From Diorhabda sublineata (taxonomy: Eukaryota; Arthropoda; Insecta; Coleoptera; Chrysomelidae), in the NCBI RefSeq assembly GCF_026230105.1, contig NC_079475.1:35648086-35712085 (forward strand): a stretch of 64,000 nucleotides of DNA, in the 5' to 3' direction. A model generated the notes under the pieces. That model had not been told where the DNA came from. It made no database searches and worked only from the letters and a program-made list of their open reading frames with translations. Positions 38,301-50,819 of the stretch are shown one piece after another (position 1 is the stretch's first letter; every line of letters starts with the position of its first letter). Both the position numbers and the translations under genes were made by a program.

Positions 38301-41300
38301 TGGCAACTTTGGGTATGTACATTCTAAATACTGAATAAAGAGGGTTGAATATTAAAGATTTAACATATAGATTATCTATTTTGTGTTGGTAAAAGTAAAG
38401 TATAAAGTGATATATTTAGATTTTGAAAATCTATAATTAATTACATATTTCGTTAGCGTTTAACTTGGAATAAATAAATTAATTGAGAAATCTATGATAT
38501 TAAAAATCCGACAAACTTTATTGTTATTGCAAAAGGATGTAGAATTGTTATTGGATATGCAGTGTAGTTGACAAATAATAACCAATAAGAAGTAAAATTA
38601 GTATGAGGTTAAGTTGGCTCCATGCCAGTGCCATTAAATTTGGAAAAATAAATTACGTCTCAATTCTCGACAGTTAGAATTTTTGTTGCAAACTGCTGTT
38701 ATGATAAAAAAATGTAATATAGTAAATGTTTTATATCCTTTTCATATTGTAATTGTTGGCATAAATGAAATAAAAAATATGCAACCCAAAATTTAAAGTG
38801 CTTTATGCTGGATTTGTCATTAACTGTGGAATTTGAAAAGTAGCGAACTAAATTTTTAGGGCCAAAGTAACCTGCATGTTTTGAGCTTCGTCTACACTGT
38901 TTTCATCATTTTCCTTTTGTCATTCAAGTTATTTCTATTTTTGTATTTAAGAACAGCAGACAGATGATAGAAGTTTATCTTATTGCTACCACATTTTACA
39001 GCAGTCCAAATGAAAAGATCATTTTATATGTGTATTCAAGGAGCAACTTAATGCATATAAAGAAACTATATGGTGAAGAAGTTTTTCTAGTTAAAATTAA
39101 AAAATACGGAAATTTGCAGATTCAATATTTGCAGCTCTGAAAATATTTGTATATTATTTATCAAGTGGCATTCTGCCAAACTTAAAACTCTATACGTGTT
39201 AAATCTAATTTTATTTTGAGAATAAAAATATTAATAAGAAATAAATCAATAAAAAAATAACAAAAATTTCTAGTACAAGTAAACGACTTCTAGTTTTAGT
39301 CAATTATGAATGTTGAATCTTGCAAAACTTAACTTCCCATGTTTGTTATTGAGATTGTATTTGAAGCTTAGATATTTTCTACATACTTTTTACCACAATT
39401 ATATATTCATTATTATTATTATTATTATTATTGGGGACAAAATAGATGCTACAACTGTTTTTTAGCTGGATTACAATAGCTTATAGTAATTGTATGTGTT
39501 TGGCTACAAGAAAAGAGTTTATAAATAATTTTATTTATATCCATTTCTTCAATTTGTGGTAGCATGATTTTTGTATAGCGAAAATAGTCTGAAGTTCCAT
39601 AGCAGCTATTAGGATATAAATATCCAATATCCAAGTCAAGTTGAAATAAGATGATAATGTCTATATGAAAGTACTGAAGAACAATCTCTATTTGATTAAA
39701 AAAATAAATAATTTGTGACAATATGATGATCGACCAATTAATTAAAATTTCCATTTTCACATCTGTATCCATATTTTTCTATTTGTATTTAGATAGTTTG
39801 AGATTATAACTCTAATTCTTTGTATACTGACTGGTTGTTTCATGTGTCATATGCTTTGTTTTCAAAATTGTTCAGAAATTGTCATATAAACACCCTAATC
39901 TCGTTTCCTTTTACCAATATAGCTCTTTGATGTGGATCCAGACCCTCATGTACCTATCTCATCCACTATTTACTGTTTTTTGCCATATTTCTCAAGGTTT
40001 CCATCTTTCTGTTCTATCCATTTCATTCTTTATGTTAGAGTGATATTTCCAGCATTATTTTCTTTTTCATACTAGTACTTCTATTTTTATCCTGTTTAAC
40101 TTGGTTTTTCCCACTATTTGGTTTAGGTATTGAATTTCCATTGGGTTTTTGTCTTATCTGCTCTCCCAATTGTACAATTTTTACTGCATATGCTACAACT
40201 GGGACTGCTATTTCCATTTTCACATATTTATCTATATTTTTGCATTTATTCGAAGATATTTTGAGGTTATTCTATCTGACTGTTTCTTGTTTTTCCTATT
40301 TATTTATCTATTTATTTCGTTCTTTTGGTTCCAGTAGTGTTTCCAGAATTATTTTTCTTTTCATACTGTTTCTTTCCACTCTTCTCTTTAGGTATTTAAT
40401 TTCAATGGCGTTTTTGTCTTATCTGTCCTCCCATTTGTCCAATTTTTACTGCATACATTACAGCTGGGATTGCTATTTCCATTCTCAAATCTGTGACAAT
40501 ATTATTGTATTTTTTTAAAGATTTATGGAGATTATAACTAATTATACACTGACAGTCTATCACCTCCAATTATATTTTTGTGTACTATACTTCAAATTAA
40601 TTGTTTTATGTAATCAAACATATTCAAGTTATTATAAAAATATTTATTGTAGGAATGGCAGCTTATGGTTATGGTATCAGATACGAATATGGTATTTTCG
40701 CACAAAAGATTATCAATGGCGAACAACAAGAAGAACCAGACGATTGGTTGAGATATGGAAATCCTTGGGAAAAAGCAAGACCCGAATATATGCTACCTGT
40801 AAACTTTTATGGACATGTTATTGACACTAATGAGGGTAAAAAATGGGTTAATACACAAGTAGTTTTCGCCCTTCCCTATGATAATCCCATACCCGGTTAT
40901 AAAAATAACGTGGTTAATACTTTGAGATTGTGGTCTGCAAAATCACCAGTGGATTTCAACTTGAAATTCTGTAAGTACCATGCTTTCTCAAGTCTCCTAT
41001 CATAAATAATATATTTTCAATTCAATTCATAACTTTAAAATTATAATCCCTACAAATTGTAAATGAATATAATTTTTGCTTTTTCTAGTCAATGATGGTG
41101 ATTATATTCAAGCTGTGCTCGATAGGAATCTTGCAGAAAATATATCCAGAGTTTTATATCCCAACGATAATTCATTTGAAGGAAAAGAACTTAGATTGAA
41201 ACAAGAATACTTCATGGTCGCTGCTACCTTACAAGATATTATCAGAAGATTCAAAGCTGCCAAATTTGGTACTCGCGAAACTACAAGAACTAATTTTGAT

Positions 41301-44300
41301 TTGTTACCTTCCAAAGTAGCCATACAACTGAACGATACCCATCCATCCTTGGCCATACCTGAATTAATGAGAATATTGGTTGATATTGAAGGTAAAACAA
41401 TATTTTGTGTAAGATAAAGGAGAGCTTAGAACCAACTTTAATAGTTGCGTTTGCATTTGTTAATTAAAATAATATTTGACAAATCTTGTAATCATATCAG
41501 AACTAATTGGAATCACTATCCAAATTATATATATGATCTGATGTATTTCCTTTCTTCATTTCTTGTTACCTTTGCTGGTCACCTAGTTCGCCCAGCTAAC
41601 TGTGGGTCTACCCTTTTTATCTTCTTCCAACATTAACATTTTTTTTTGTTTTCAATTACCTTTTCAATTCAATTTGTGTCCATTTATGGTCCTTATTAAT
41701 AATAATTGTATTAGTCAAATAATTCACTTAGTTCTTTATTGCCTTGTCTTTACCATATTTCACCTACTTTCTTTCCTCTATAGCCACTTTCTTTCCCAGG
41801 TAGCTAGTATTTTTTGTTCTTTATACATTGTCCCAAATTTAACTAACATTTAGGTCTTCTAACCAATTTGTATGTTTACTTTATTTCCTTTCATAATTTT
41901 TTTTATTTCTATTATTTTATTTAGTCTCCTAGTGAAGTATGCAGCTTCATTTTAGATTCCTTGTCTTTATTCTCTTCACTCCCAGTCCATTCCATACACT
42001 ATGTTTTTTCATTTATTTCCATCCCTTTTGTTTTCAACTCTGTTTCAAATGTATCACTAATTATCTTAAGTCTTCCTGACTCCTTGCTACTATTGCAACG
42101 TCGTTTGTAATCTCAATGTATATAAATTCAACCTTTAACGTATATAAAATATTTTTGTAATCGCTTTAATTTTAAATTCCAGCTGCATGTATTGTTCTCA
42201 AAAAGTAGCTTCTGGGTTGTTTGTTCTTCGACAGAAACAACGTTATTATGTTTGTATAATTTTTTTAAATTTACAATATTTCAAATTATTCTTCTATAAC
42301 TTTCCACTACACTAGGGTAAAGTGGAACGAGCATTCAGCTATGGTCATTCTAATTAACCATGATATTCTCTTTAAACTTATTGTGGTAATCTTCTAAATA
42401 CATCTTTGATTGATCTAATTCTGAAAATTATAAATCAACTTTTTATTTCATTCTATAATTATTGCCTTTCCGTTAATGGCAATAGGAAATGAATTATTTA
42501 TTGCCACTACATAAAGCACATATCTACATTGTCTGAAGTATGTTGATTCTCTGAAGAAGATAACTTAGTTCTCAAAACATGTGTTAGAAAGTGTGAATAT
42601 TTGTATATCCAATGGTTCTAGAAATTTGTTATAATTTGTGATAATAATTTGCTAATTCACCTTATCACACGAGGAATGTTCCTACTACTTTTAAATTTTT
42701 ACTTTCTATAACCTCTTTAGGTCAGTGATAATAGATTTGTAAACATTTCAGTTTCGAAGATAACAAAATAAAAAGAATGTGCATGTTAGTGATGTGTTTT
42801 TGTATTGGTATATAATTACATCACACATTATTATGTCTAATGTAAATTATCATTAATTATATTTCAAAGCAATCCTATTTTTGTTCAAACTTTAATCCAG
42901 TGTTTTAATTATAGACATTTATTTGTACATTAAAATTTTTGGTTTAACAGTTTGTAACTTAATATTATTGTAATTTCATTATTAATAAGTTTTATTTTAT
43001 GCACTCATTACCAAATTTAAATTGAACTGAGCAATTCCATCACCATTACGTTGTAATAACCTTTGGAACCGCACCATTTTATCGAGGAAATCCCAACTAA
43101 AACAAAAAAGGATTATGGATATTTAAATTTTCAAACCTACAAAATTATTATTGTTGGAAAAGAATGTTGAAGAAATGCCAGGAAAGCAAATCACGATTTT
43201 TGTTTAAGAGGATGTCTCACAAATAAACTCAAAGGCTACTAGATGGATTTCCATGAGGCTTTCACCAATAAATAGGGTGTTTCGTGGGGAAGGTTTTGGT
43301 ACATAACAAAAAAATCAATTCAAGACGTCATGTAATCTATTAAAAATTGGAAAGTGTCCGACTCATGACCTTTACGACATTTATTTATAATACAAATTGA
43401 CCAATCAGTCGACTTCCAATACTGACTAAACTATTAGAAAAGCGGCAAAAAATCAGAATGCTAGTTATCTTTAATAAAAACAAAGTTATTGCACAGAAGC
43501 AGTCAAGTACAAAGGATAACAAAATCATGCAAGACCTGGGAGATAGAAAAGTAATGCTCCGGGATATTCCATGATATAAATCAGATTTTTGATAAAGCTT
43601 AACACTTGGTTCTACTTTACAAAATTAGAAAATTCTTAGTTGCAGAATCCACAGACATCTATTTAACCGCTAATGAAATTATATTATAAATTAATATAGA
43701 GTTACCACACTTTAACACTAGAATATTAATCTCACTTTTCAACGCTATAAAAGAACTAATTTAATCAGGTTTTATTGATAATATACTACTTTTATATTAC
43801 AATTATTATTTATTAACAAAAATATAATATTTTTCTTCAATTCAATGACATTACATAATTATCCTTTTTACTAGCATTCTCACTGAGTCCATAATTTTCT
43901 CTTTAATTTAAAATATTTGTTTTTTAACTAATATAAACTGGTACTATCTGAAGGCCCATGTGTTCAACGGCCCCTTGGTCACACACAATGTAACTATACT
44001 TATAAACTAAATAGGACTAGCTATAGGACAACAGCTTCTCTTTGTCCAACTTTGCAGTCAAATTCGATCTAATATTTCAAAATTTGTAAAATCGATTTGC
44101 ACAGTCCAGGTAGAAGAAGTATCAAATATCTCCTTTGATGCAAATGGTTATCCTTGATTGCTGCAGTTAACATAAGCATCCCGATAAGAGCTCCAACCTC
44201 AATAGCATCTGATGATCTGATGAAGTGGCAGACACATTCTTGTATTTTTCAGATTTTAATGCAATTTCAAAAGAGTGTAGTTCCAGGTCTAATGTGCATA

Positions 44301-47300
44301 ATATTTCTTGCGTCTGTTCTGCTTCGTTACATTGGTTTTAGCGAAGTATGTATGTTTGTGATCTTCACTTCGAGGAGGTGCATGGTTATTTACCTGAACG
44401 TTTTGATTTGAAGGTAAATAGTGCGCCAAAGAAGAAACCTTATCCTCACTATCTGATTCATCAACCGGCTCAACCTCCAAGTGGTCTTTCTTCTTATTTG
44501 AATTTTCCTTATTCCTATTATCTGCTACTAATAGCTGAAGAAAAAAAATGGTCTGTAAATTTCTTTAGAAACCAAATCTTGACAAACCATGAAACTATTT
44601 GAAAAATAATTTCTTTGATAACAAACAAATTATAGTTTTCTCTAGTTAAGGTTAAGACAGTAGAAAAATGATATATTTAGTATAAGCAACTTCACTAGTT
44701 AAAAATCTCTATGTCCAAATGGCGTCTAAAAATTTTTTGCTATTATTTTTATAAAAAGAATTTTTAAATGTGTCTTTTGTTATCTTATATTTGATATTAA
44801 AATATCTGATGTTGAAAAAACTATTATCAAAATGTTAATTCAAGGACGTATCCATAAAAAAAAAACAATGCAAACAAACTGTCGATGATAAACTATCATA
44901 TTTTATATAACCTTACTATTTTATTTAGCGTAAATAATGATGCAACAAAGTTTTATAAATGCTTATGACAATTAAAAAATAATTAAACATTGCGATAAAA
45001 AATTAGTTACTTCAAATATGCAAACAGTGAATTTGTATATATTAAAAACACTGCTGCTGAAATGTGATGGCTGAAACATCAGATGGAATCTTACTGGAGA
45101 AACCATACCAGCTAATAGGTCTCAAGAGATGTCACATCAATAATAAACTGAACAAATGGCTAAATAATCACATGGAGTCTTACTGGAGAAAAATTCCGAG
45201 CTTAAGATTTATAACCATACCAAATGAGAAGTCACATCAATAGTGAACTGAACAAATGGCTAAATAACCAGATGGAGTTTCTCTGAAGAGACACTCCAAG
45301 CCTAAGAAAGTCCAAAGCATTCATAAACAAATCAGCTAAAAATTCTGAGATGTCCAGAGACGACAATAAACTAGTGCTCGGTCTACTGACAAGCCACTGC
45401 CCTGTCGAAGCAGAGAGACCGCAGTGCAAGAAGGTCTGCATATTTTGGAAGTAGAACAATTAGATATAGTCATGCACAAGACATCTTTTAGATACCTCAA
45501 ACAATCTAGATGTGATTTTATTGGAAGGAGCCCAATATCAACAACGTGCATCTGGTACCTCACAATTATTAGCCGATATATATTTCATTATTAGAAGCTT
45601 ATGTTGACAAATATTCATCATTATTCTGACTAGCCTTATTCAATTCCTGGATATTCTGAATCTCAAATCATCATGGTATCTTGTCCCAATAAATGGACAC
45701 ATTGGATATTAGGTGTTAATATACAAATGGTAATTGATAAAAAAGCAATTTTATTTTTTTAAGGACTCCCGTGGGAAAAAGCTTGGGACATAACTGTCAA
45801 GACATGTGCATACACCAACCATACCGTTCTTCCCGAAGCTCTCGAAAGATGGCCAACTTCTTTGTTAGAAAGTATTCTTCCTAGGCATTTGCAGATCATT
45901 TATCACATAAATTTCTTGCATTTACAACAAGTCGAAAAACGCTGGCCCAACGATTTGGACAGGATGAGACGTATGTCTTTGATTGAAGAAGAAGGCGGTA
46001 AGAGAGTTAATATGGCACACCTTTCTATAGTTGGTTCACATGCTGTTAACGGCGTTGCCAGAATTCATTCAGAAATTATTAAAGCTGATTTGTAAGTATT
46101 TTTCCACTACAACAAAATCAATCCCAATATAAATTTAATTTTTAAAATTTTAATTGATACAAATGAGGAAGACAAATTATTTTTGTTTGCAGATTCAAAG
46201 ACTTCTATGAATTAACTCCAGAAAAGTTCCAGAACAAAACCAACGGTATTACTCCGAGGAGATGGCTGTTACTCTGCAATCCTGGTTTGAGCGATTTGAT
46301 TTCAGACAAAATAGGAGAAGAATGGACTGTTAAACTCGATCAATTGAAGCAATTGAAAAAGTGGGCTAAAGATCCAAACTTTCAAAGGGCAGTTATGAAA
46401 GTTAAACAAGAAAACAAATTGAGATTCGCCCAACTTCTAGAAAAAGATTACGGCGTCAAAATAAATCCTTCATCCATGTTTGATATTCAAGTTAAAAGAA
46501 TCCACGAATACAAGAGGCAACTTCTCAACTGTCTCCACATCATCACTCTTTATAATAGAATAAAGAAGAACCCTTCAGCAAAGATTACTCCAAGAACTAT
46601 CATGATTGGAGGTAAAGCTGCTCCCGGTTACTATACAGCCAAGAAGATTATTAAACTTATCAATATGGTGGGAAACGTCGTTAATAATGATCCTATAGTC
46701 GGAGATAAACTCAAAGTCATATACTTGGAAAACTATAGAGTCACTTTGGCTGAAAAAATCATGCCAGCTGCAGATTTGAGTGAACAAATTTCTACAGCCG
46801 GTACTGAAGCTTCAGGAACAGGTGATTTGATAAAATTTAACTATTTACTTGATTAATTGTCTAATAAATTTTTCCGACTATTATTACATTTTACTTTACT
46901 TGATAATTATGTATTGAAAATCTCCCATTCTATTATTTTCCTTTTACCTTTTCATATATTGGATCAGAGCTCTGGTTCCTCCTGTACCATATTTTCTTTT
47001 GCTGTTTTCCTTAATTCCACTGAAGTTTTTTGTGTCCCCGGTTACTTCATTTAATCTATCTATTTATTTTTTGTTTTTAATGGTTTTTTCTATCTTTCAG
47101 TCTTATAATAAGTCTATACCAATTCGTCAGCTTCTTATTTATTCTTTCTGTTATCGATTCTTGTCATACTTACAATTTCTTTAGCAACACATAAATTAAA
47201 TATTTTATGCTTAGTCTGTATAGATACTGAGAGGTATAAAGTGAGCTTTTAGAACCTTTCTGACTATAGTTTACCTCAATGGGATGAGTTCTGATTTCAA

Positions 47301-48021
47301 TGCTGTAATAGTGAAATGCCTATATTTATTTGGAAAGTGTTAGTTTTTTTTTAGGTAGTAATTGATAACGTATTTTGATAGGTAACATGAAATTTCAACT
47401 TAATGGCGCCCTAACTATCGGTACACTTGACGGTGCCAACGTCGAAATGGCCGAAGAAATGGGCAATGAAAATATTTTCATCTTTGGTATGACGGTAGAC
47501 GAAGTGGAAGCCCTTAAGAAGAGAGGTTATAACGCTATGGAGTACTACAATAATAATCCCGAATTAAAACAAGCTGTGGATCAAATTCAAAATGGATTTT
47601 TCAGCCCCGGAAATCCGGATGAGTTCAAAGATTTGGCTGATATTTTACTCAAGTACGACAGGTTCTTCCTGCTCGCTGATTATGAAGCTTACATCAAAAA
47701 ACAAGATGAAGTCAGTGCTGTGTATCAGGTACGTTCAAAATAAATTTTCTTTGTATCCTGCAAATATCTCTAAACATATGTACTAATATAAGCAATCAGT
47801 ACATTTTAAATATGCAAACTGTTGGTGAAAATAATTTATAATTGTTTCAGAATCAGTCTAAATGGTTGGAAATGGCGATAAATAACATTGCAAGTTCTGG
47901 AAAATTCTCCAGTGATCGCACAATCATCGAATATGGTAAAGACATATGGGGAGTATCACCCAGTTACGAAAAATTACCCGATCCATCTATTCCGAGAGAA
48001 CTAGCTTTAAAAGATAATTAA
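35362..48021 (+). CDS. GlyP: Glycogen phosphorylase, complete
   Basis: Eight coding exons: 35362-35604, 38102-38312, 40653-40970, 41089-41391, 45764-46091, 46193-46821, 47382-47728, 47851-48021. The phases close to 849 residues, the normal family length. The enzyme releases glucose-1-phosphate from alpha-1,4-glucan using pyridoxal phosphate, in the cytosol. Residues visible: the regulatory serine in RRKQISVRG (Ser15, equal to Ser14 of the mature muscle enzyme), the GLGNGGLGRLAACF substrate loop in exon 2, the KVAIQLNDTHPSLAIPELMR block in exon 4, NGITPRRW in exon 6, and the cofactor lysine K681 in EASGTGNMKF at the exon 6/7 junction. The close match of all blocks and lack of stops indicate a working gene, controlled by phosphorylase kinase at Ser15. 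AATAAA at 48365-48370 is a likely polyadenylation signal. Confidence 0.97.
36660..37330 (-). mobile_element. Decayed non-LTR retrotransposon (RT to 3' end) in GlyP intron 1
   Basis: On the minus strand 37067-37279 reads FEKTAKRYGLRVNEYKTKCK, matching the RT region after the catalytic YADD motif (x-L-x-x-x-A-x-x-x-GL-x-IN-x-x-KTK). Further along come LRSKDISRNAKLRI and KRTALVRA, degraded versions of blocks near the RT C-terminus. Part of the middle is deleted. It is antisense to GlyP. Confidence 0.75.
39409..39433. repeat. (ATT)n microsatellite
   Basis: About eight uninterrupted ATT units in GlyP intron 2. Confidence 0.9.
39720..40545. repeat. Imperfect tandem repeat, two long copies plus a partial third
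   Basis: About 40045-40290 and 40330-40545 are related copies of a roughly 270-bp unit (shared blocks include TTTTTGTCTTATCTG and TTTTTACTGCATA). A third partial copy of the end of the unit lies at about 39745-39815. On the minus strand each unit encodes part of the same peptide, for example MEIAVPVVAYAVKIVQLGEQ at 40150-40223. The unit is therefore a degraded, duplicated coding segment, probably from a transposon ORF. It lies in GlyP intron 2, just before exon 3. Confidence 0.7.
41520..42115 (-). mobile_element. Non-LTR reverse transcriptase remnant in GlyP intron 4
   Basis: The minus strand from 42115 reads IEITNDVAIVARSQEDLR, a decayed form of YADDIAIVARS-x-EDL, the catalytic RT motif. 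It continues with a LKTKGMEINEKT block, as expected for the next conserved region of non-LTR RT. The YADD aspartates are altered and stops occur. It is antisense to GlyP. Confidence 0.72.
42997..43096 (-). other. Exon-like ORF of unknown origin inside GlyP intron 4
   Basis: An acceptor (TTTTTTGTTTTAG, boundary 43097/43096) opens a 32-codon frame ending in TAA at 42999-42997, directly followed by an AATAAA on the same strand. The frame starts WDFLDKMVRFQRLLQRNGDG and has balanced composition, unlike the surrounding AT-rich noise. It looks like a last coding exon, but I found no convincing upstream exon between 43100 and 45760 on this strand. It may be the tail of the piggyBac remnant upstream, another mobile element or a gene fragment; I do not recognise the family. 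Confidence 0.3.
44040..44545 (-). mobile_element. piggyBac-like transposase remnant (N-terminal part)
   Basis: On the minus strand the frame first gives an acidic stretch (VEPVDESDSEDK, about 44440-44480), then basic residues and, after frameshifts, RPGTTLF and EVGALIGMLMLTAAIKDNHL (about 44140-44200). The last block matches the piggyBac DDE_Tnp_1_7 entry motif (E-x-x-A-x-IG-L-x-x-x-G-x-x-K-x-N). The rest of the catalytic domain is not clear. It is antisense within GlyP intron 4. Confidence 0.6.
45080..45570 (+). mobile_element. Non-LTR RNase H-region remnant with an internal duplication
   Basis: The plus strand reads SELNKWLNNQMEFL, then SKAFINKSAKNSEMSRDDNK and LVLGLLTSHCPVE. The last block resembles the (V/L)-x-LLTGHCPL motif at the end of the RNase H domain in insect non-LTR elements. 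The first part is present twice: about 45085-45180 and 45175-45275 share the phrases TCTTACTGGAGAAA and AACTGAACAAATGGCTAAATAA. It lies just before GlyP exon 5. Confidence 0.65.
46830..47380. other. GlyP intron 6
   Basis: This 560-bp intron contains pyrimidine-rich plus-strand sequence (46920-47170) whose minus strand reads as broken Lys/Asn/Arg-rich pieces. It may be an old retrotransposon scrap, but no motif is diagnostic. Confidence 0.3.
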
Positions 48022-49439
48022 ATATCTTCTTTTTATATAGATTCTCGTCATTATACGACTTTTGTAAAGTTGTATCGCTTAGTATCAATATTAGGATTTA
48101 AGTATTCTTCAATATGTAGTATAAATATTGTTGGTTCCTTGAAATATTTTACTTGCATAAAAAATATGTACGTTTAGTGATAGAAGTACAACATTTTAAT
48201 TCAAGTACCAATAAGTCTTTTAAATTGGGGATGTTTATAAATTTCTTCCACCTAATTTTTAACTTTATTAGTGTATTGAACCAGAACAAGATATTTTTTT
48301 GTTATAATCGACAGAATTATCAAATAGCACAATTATTATGAATGAAAATCAGAACAAAATCACCAATAAAATTATGTTTTTGCCTAATTTCTTCCAATTA
48401 GATTTCTAATTATGCATGAACCGGCCATAAACTAATCGATTTGTGATCATAAATCTACATCAGAAAGTATTACTTATAGTTGTCGCAGAGTTGCAAACTC
48501 CAGTTTATGGCATGTAGGGAGGATTTCCAGTGAAAACTTCCCTTTTGGAAACTTCTAAAAAATGTAAACATTTATACAAAAACGTTTAGAATCGATCGGT
48601 TTGAAAACTTTGAAAAAGGTTTGGGCACACTTAAGTCTTTCTTCATATTTATTGCTGTATTTGCTGATTTCTTCTTTGATGCTGAGAACTTTCAAGTCTC
48701 TCTCTCTCCATTATTCTGTTAGGGATGTACCATAGAACGGCTCTCTAACAATAAGAGGAACTTTATATGGAGTAATCTATTTGAATTCCAATATTTTCGA
48801 TATAGTATACTCAAAATGAATATTTGTTCTACTTAATTCATAAATTGTTTATATTTCTTATTGAAAATTAATATTTGTATCAAAATCTGTTATATGACAT
48901 ATTTATATCGTATTTTTACATTGAAAACTATAATTTAAAAACCATTACAAAGGTGGTGTAGATTTTTATAAATAGTAAAAATGTACTTTGTAAAAAAAAA
49001 ATTTAAAAAAGTCCTTTTCGCTTTACTATATTGTCCGATAAGCCCGAATAATTTTTTAAAAATCTCGATTTGATCAGACTGTAGGTAGTAGAAATTAATA
49101 TCTTATTTCGAGTGCCATTAGTAAACATTTAATTAGTAATAAAAGCAAGTGATAATTATTTTAGACTGCCAGATTTTGTTGAAAGAGTATAAATATTATT
49201 TTAACATTGAACCTGAACCATCATGAACAAATTGTTGTTAAAGAGCACTAAAACCTGAAATATTTTTATATTGTTTACAAAGAAGTTTTAAATATACATG
49301 TGGCATGTTTCTGAATAGTTTATTTTTCTTGTTAAGATTATTAATAAATATATATGTATCTATTAAAATGGGTTTTAATCAAATTATTTTAATATATGTA
49401 TATGTTAGGTCAAAATTTTTTTTAGTTAATTCTAATTTT

Positions 49440-49825
49440 GGTTTTGCCTTAACTAGTCGCTCCTGTCACAAATTTGTGAGCGGAGGGGTGCATGAGAATC
49501 TAAAAATTCCATATCGCTGCCAATTAAAACGAGTGCTTTATTTCACTCGCCTTCCCATGTAAATTCACAATTCTGACCTACAATTTTTATTGATAAAGTG
49601 TTTTGAAAATTATGATTTTATAGAAATCATTTATAAATGTAGTCATACGTAATTAAGGATTATATAGAATAGAATAGAATTCTTTGTGTTTAATTGACAG
49701 AACTAGAAACTATTTTGATTAAATACGTTAAGATACCGATGTTGCCGTAACTAGTGCTCGTGTCAAAAATTTGCGAGAATCTAAGAATTCGATGATCGCT
49801 CGCTTGTGAGAGGAGTGAATTGAGA
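49440..49825. repeat. Diverged direct repeat, period about 300 bp
   Basis: The segments near 49443-49530 and 49742-49830 share ordered blocks: TTGCCNTAACTAGT, GTCANAAATTTG-GAG, GAGAATCTAANAATTC and ATCGCT. The second copy is shorter. Probably a small tandem duplication or two copies of a dispersed repeat downstream of GlyP. Confidence 0.6.
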
Positions 49826-50819
49826 ATTTCGACCCTTGGTAAATATTTGGTATAACCTTCAAATTGTATCAAACTGAAAGTTTGATCTGGGAAGAATTAG
49901 TTGAAATGAAACAAAGCATCTATTAAAAATATATTCAGTAATTGTATAACTATAGTAATTGAACATTTGATTATTTCTAAATGTATAATTTACAACCAAT
50001 TCTAGTAGTAATCTATAGTTTAACTTTGTCTCTTAATAAAAATTATTTCTGTTCAGTACATATTTATATAGATATATAGAAGTATAATATTGGAAATATC
50101 TACACTTTACATCTGAGATATATAGGAGAGGTAGTTTAAATCAAAACTACACACATAACAAATAATGGGAAATAAATCAAAGTGTAAAACTAATATAATT
50201 AAATAACGAACAATTAAGCTTGAATTCAATTTTTATGAGCGTTGATGATTTGAAGTATTTTCGATATATTTCTATTTTTAATAATGATTTCAGGTCTCTT
50301 TTGACAGAAAATCAGTTTCGAAAGAGACCTAATATCAAAATAGAACACATATTTATGATATATTCGTTTAAATAATGACTAAAAAGCCAATTTCTGCTTT
50401 ATCATGGGTTGTTGCTCGAATGTGTGAATATCAAATAAAGACAATTAGTTTTCACGTGTGCCTATGTAAGGTAATTAATATGCTTAGATTTCCTAGAGTT
50501 TTTCATTCGTACATATTTTATATTTTACTCCAAAAAGGATTATCTTGCCCTAATTGAAATAGTTTTTCCAAATCAATGACTAAGTTTTAGGTTTGCATAT
50601 GTTTGGTCTGCCCCTATATACTATTTTTGTCAACCCCTGTATAATTTAAATAGAATACCACCGACTTTCCTATGCAGATCCTTTGCACAAGTTACAACTC
50701 ATTTCCTTTTTTTTTGTATTTCTACGATTAAATAATTTTAAAAGATGTGACATATCGAAATTATTTTTCTATGTTGTGTGTTAACCCTCCGCCAGGCTTT
50801 TGCAACACCACCAGGTGCT

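Noticed and set aside
40141..40518. 125-codon hydrophobic plus-strand ORF, membrane-protein-like
   Set aside because: It arises from pyrimidine-rich sequence of the tandem repeat; the minus strand carries the repeated coding signal.
44348..44602. Plus-strand ORF with a THAP-like VCDLHFEE start
   Set aside because: No zinc-binding C-x-x-C start or other THAP residues, and the minus strand reads as piggyBac.
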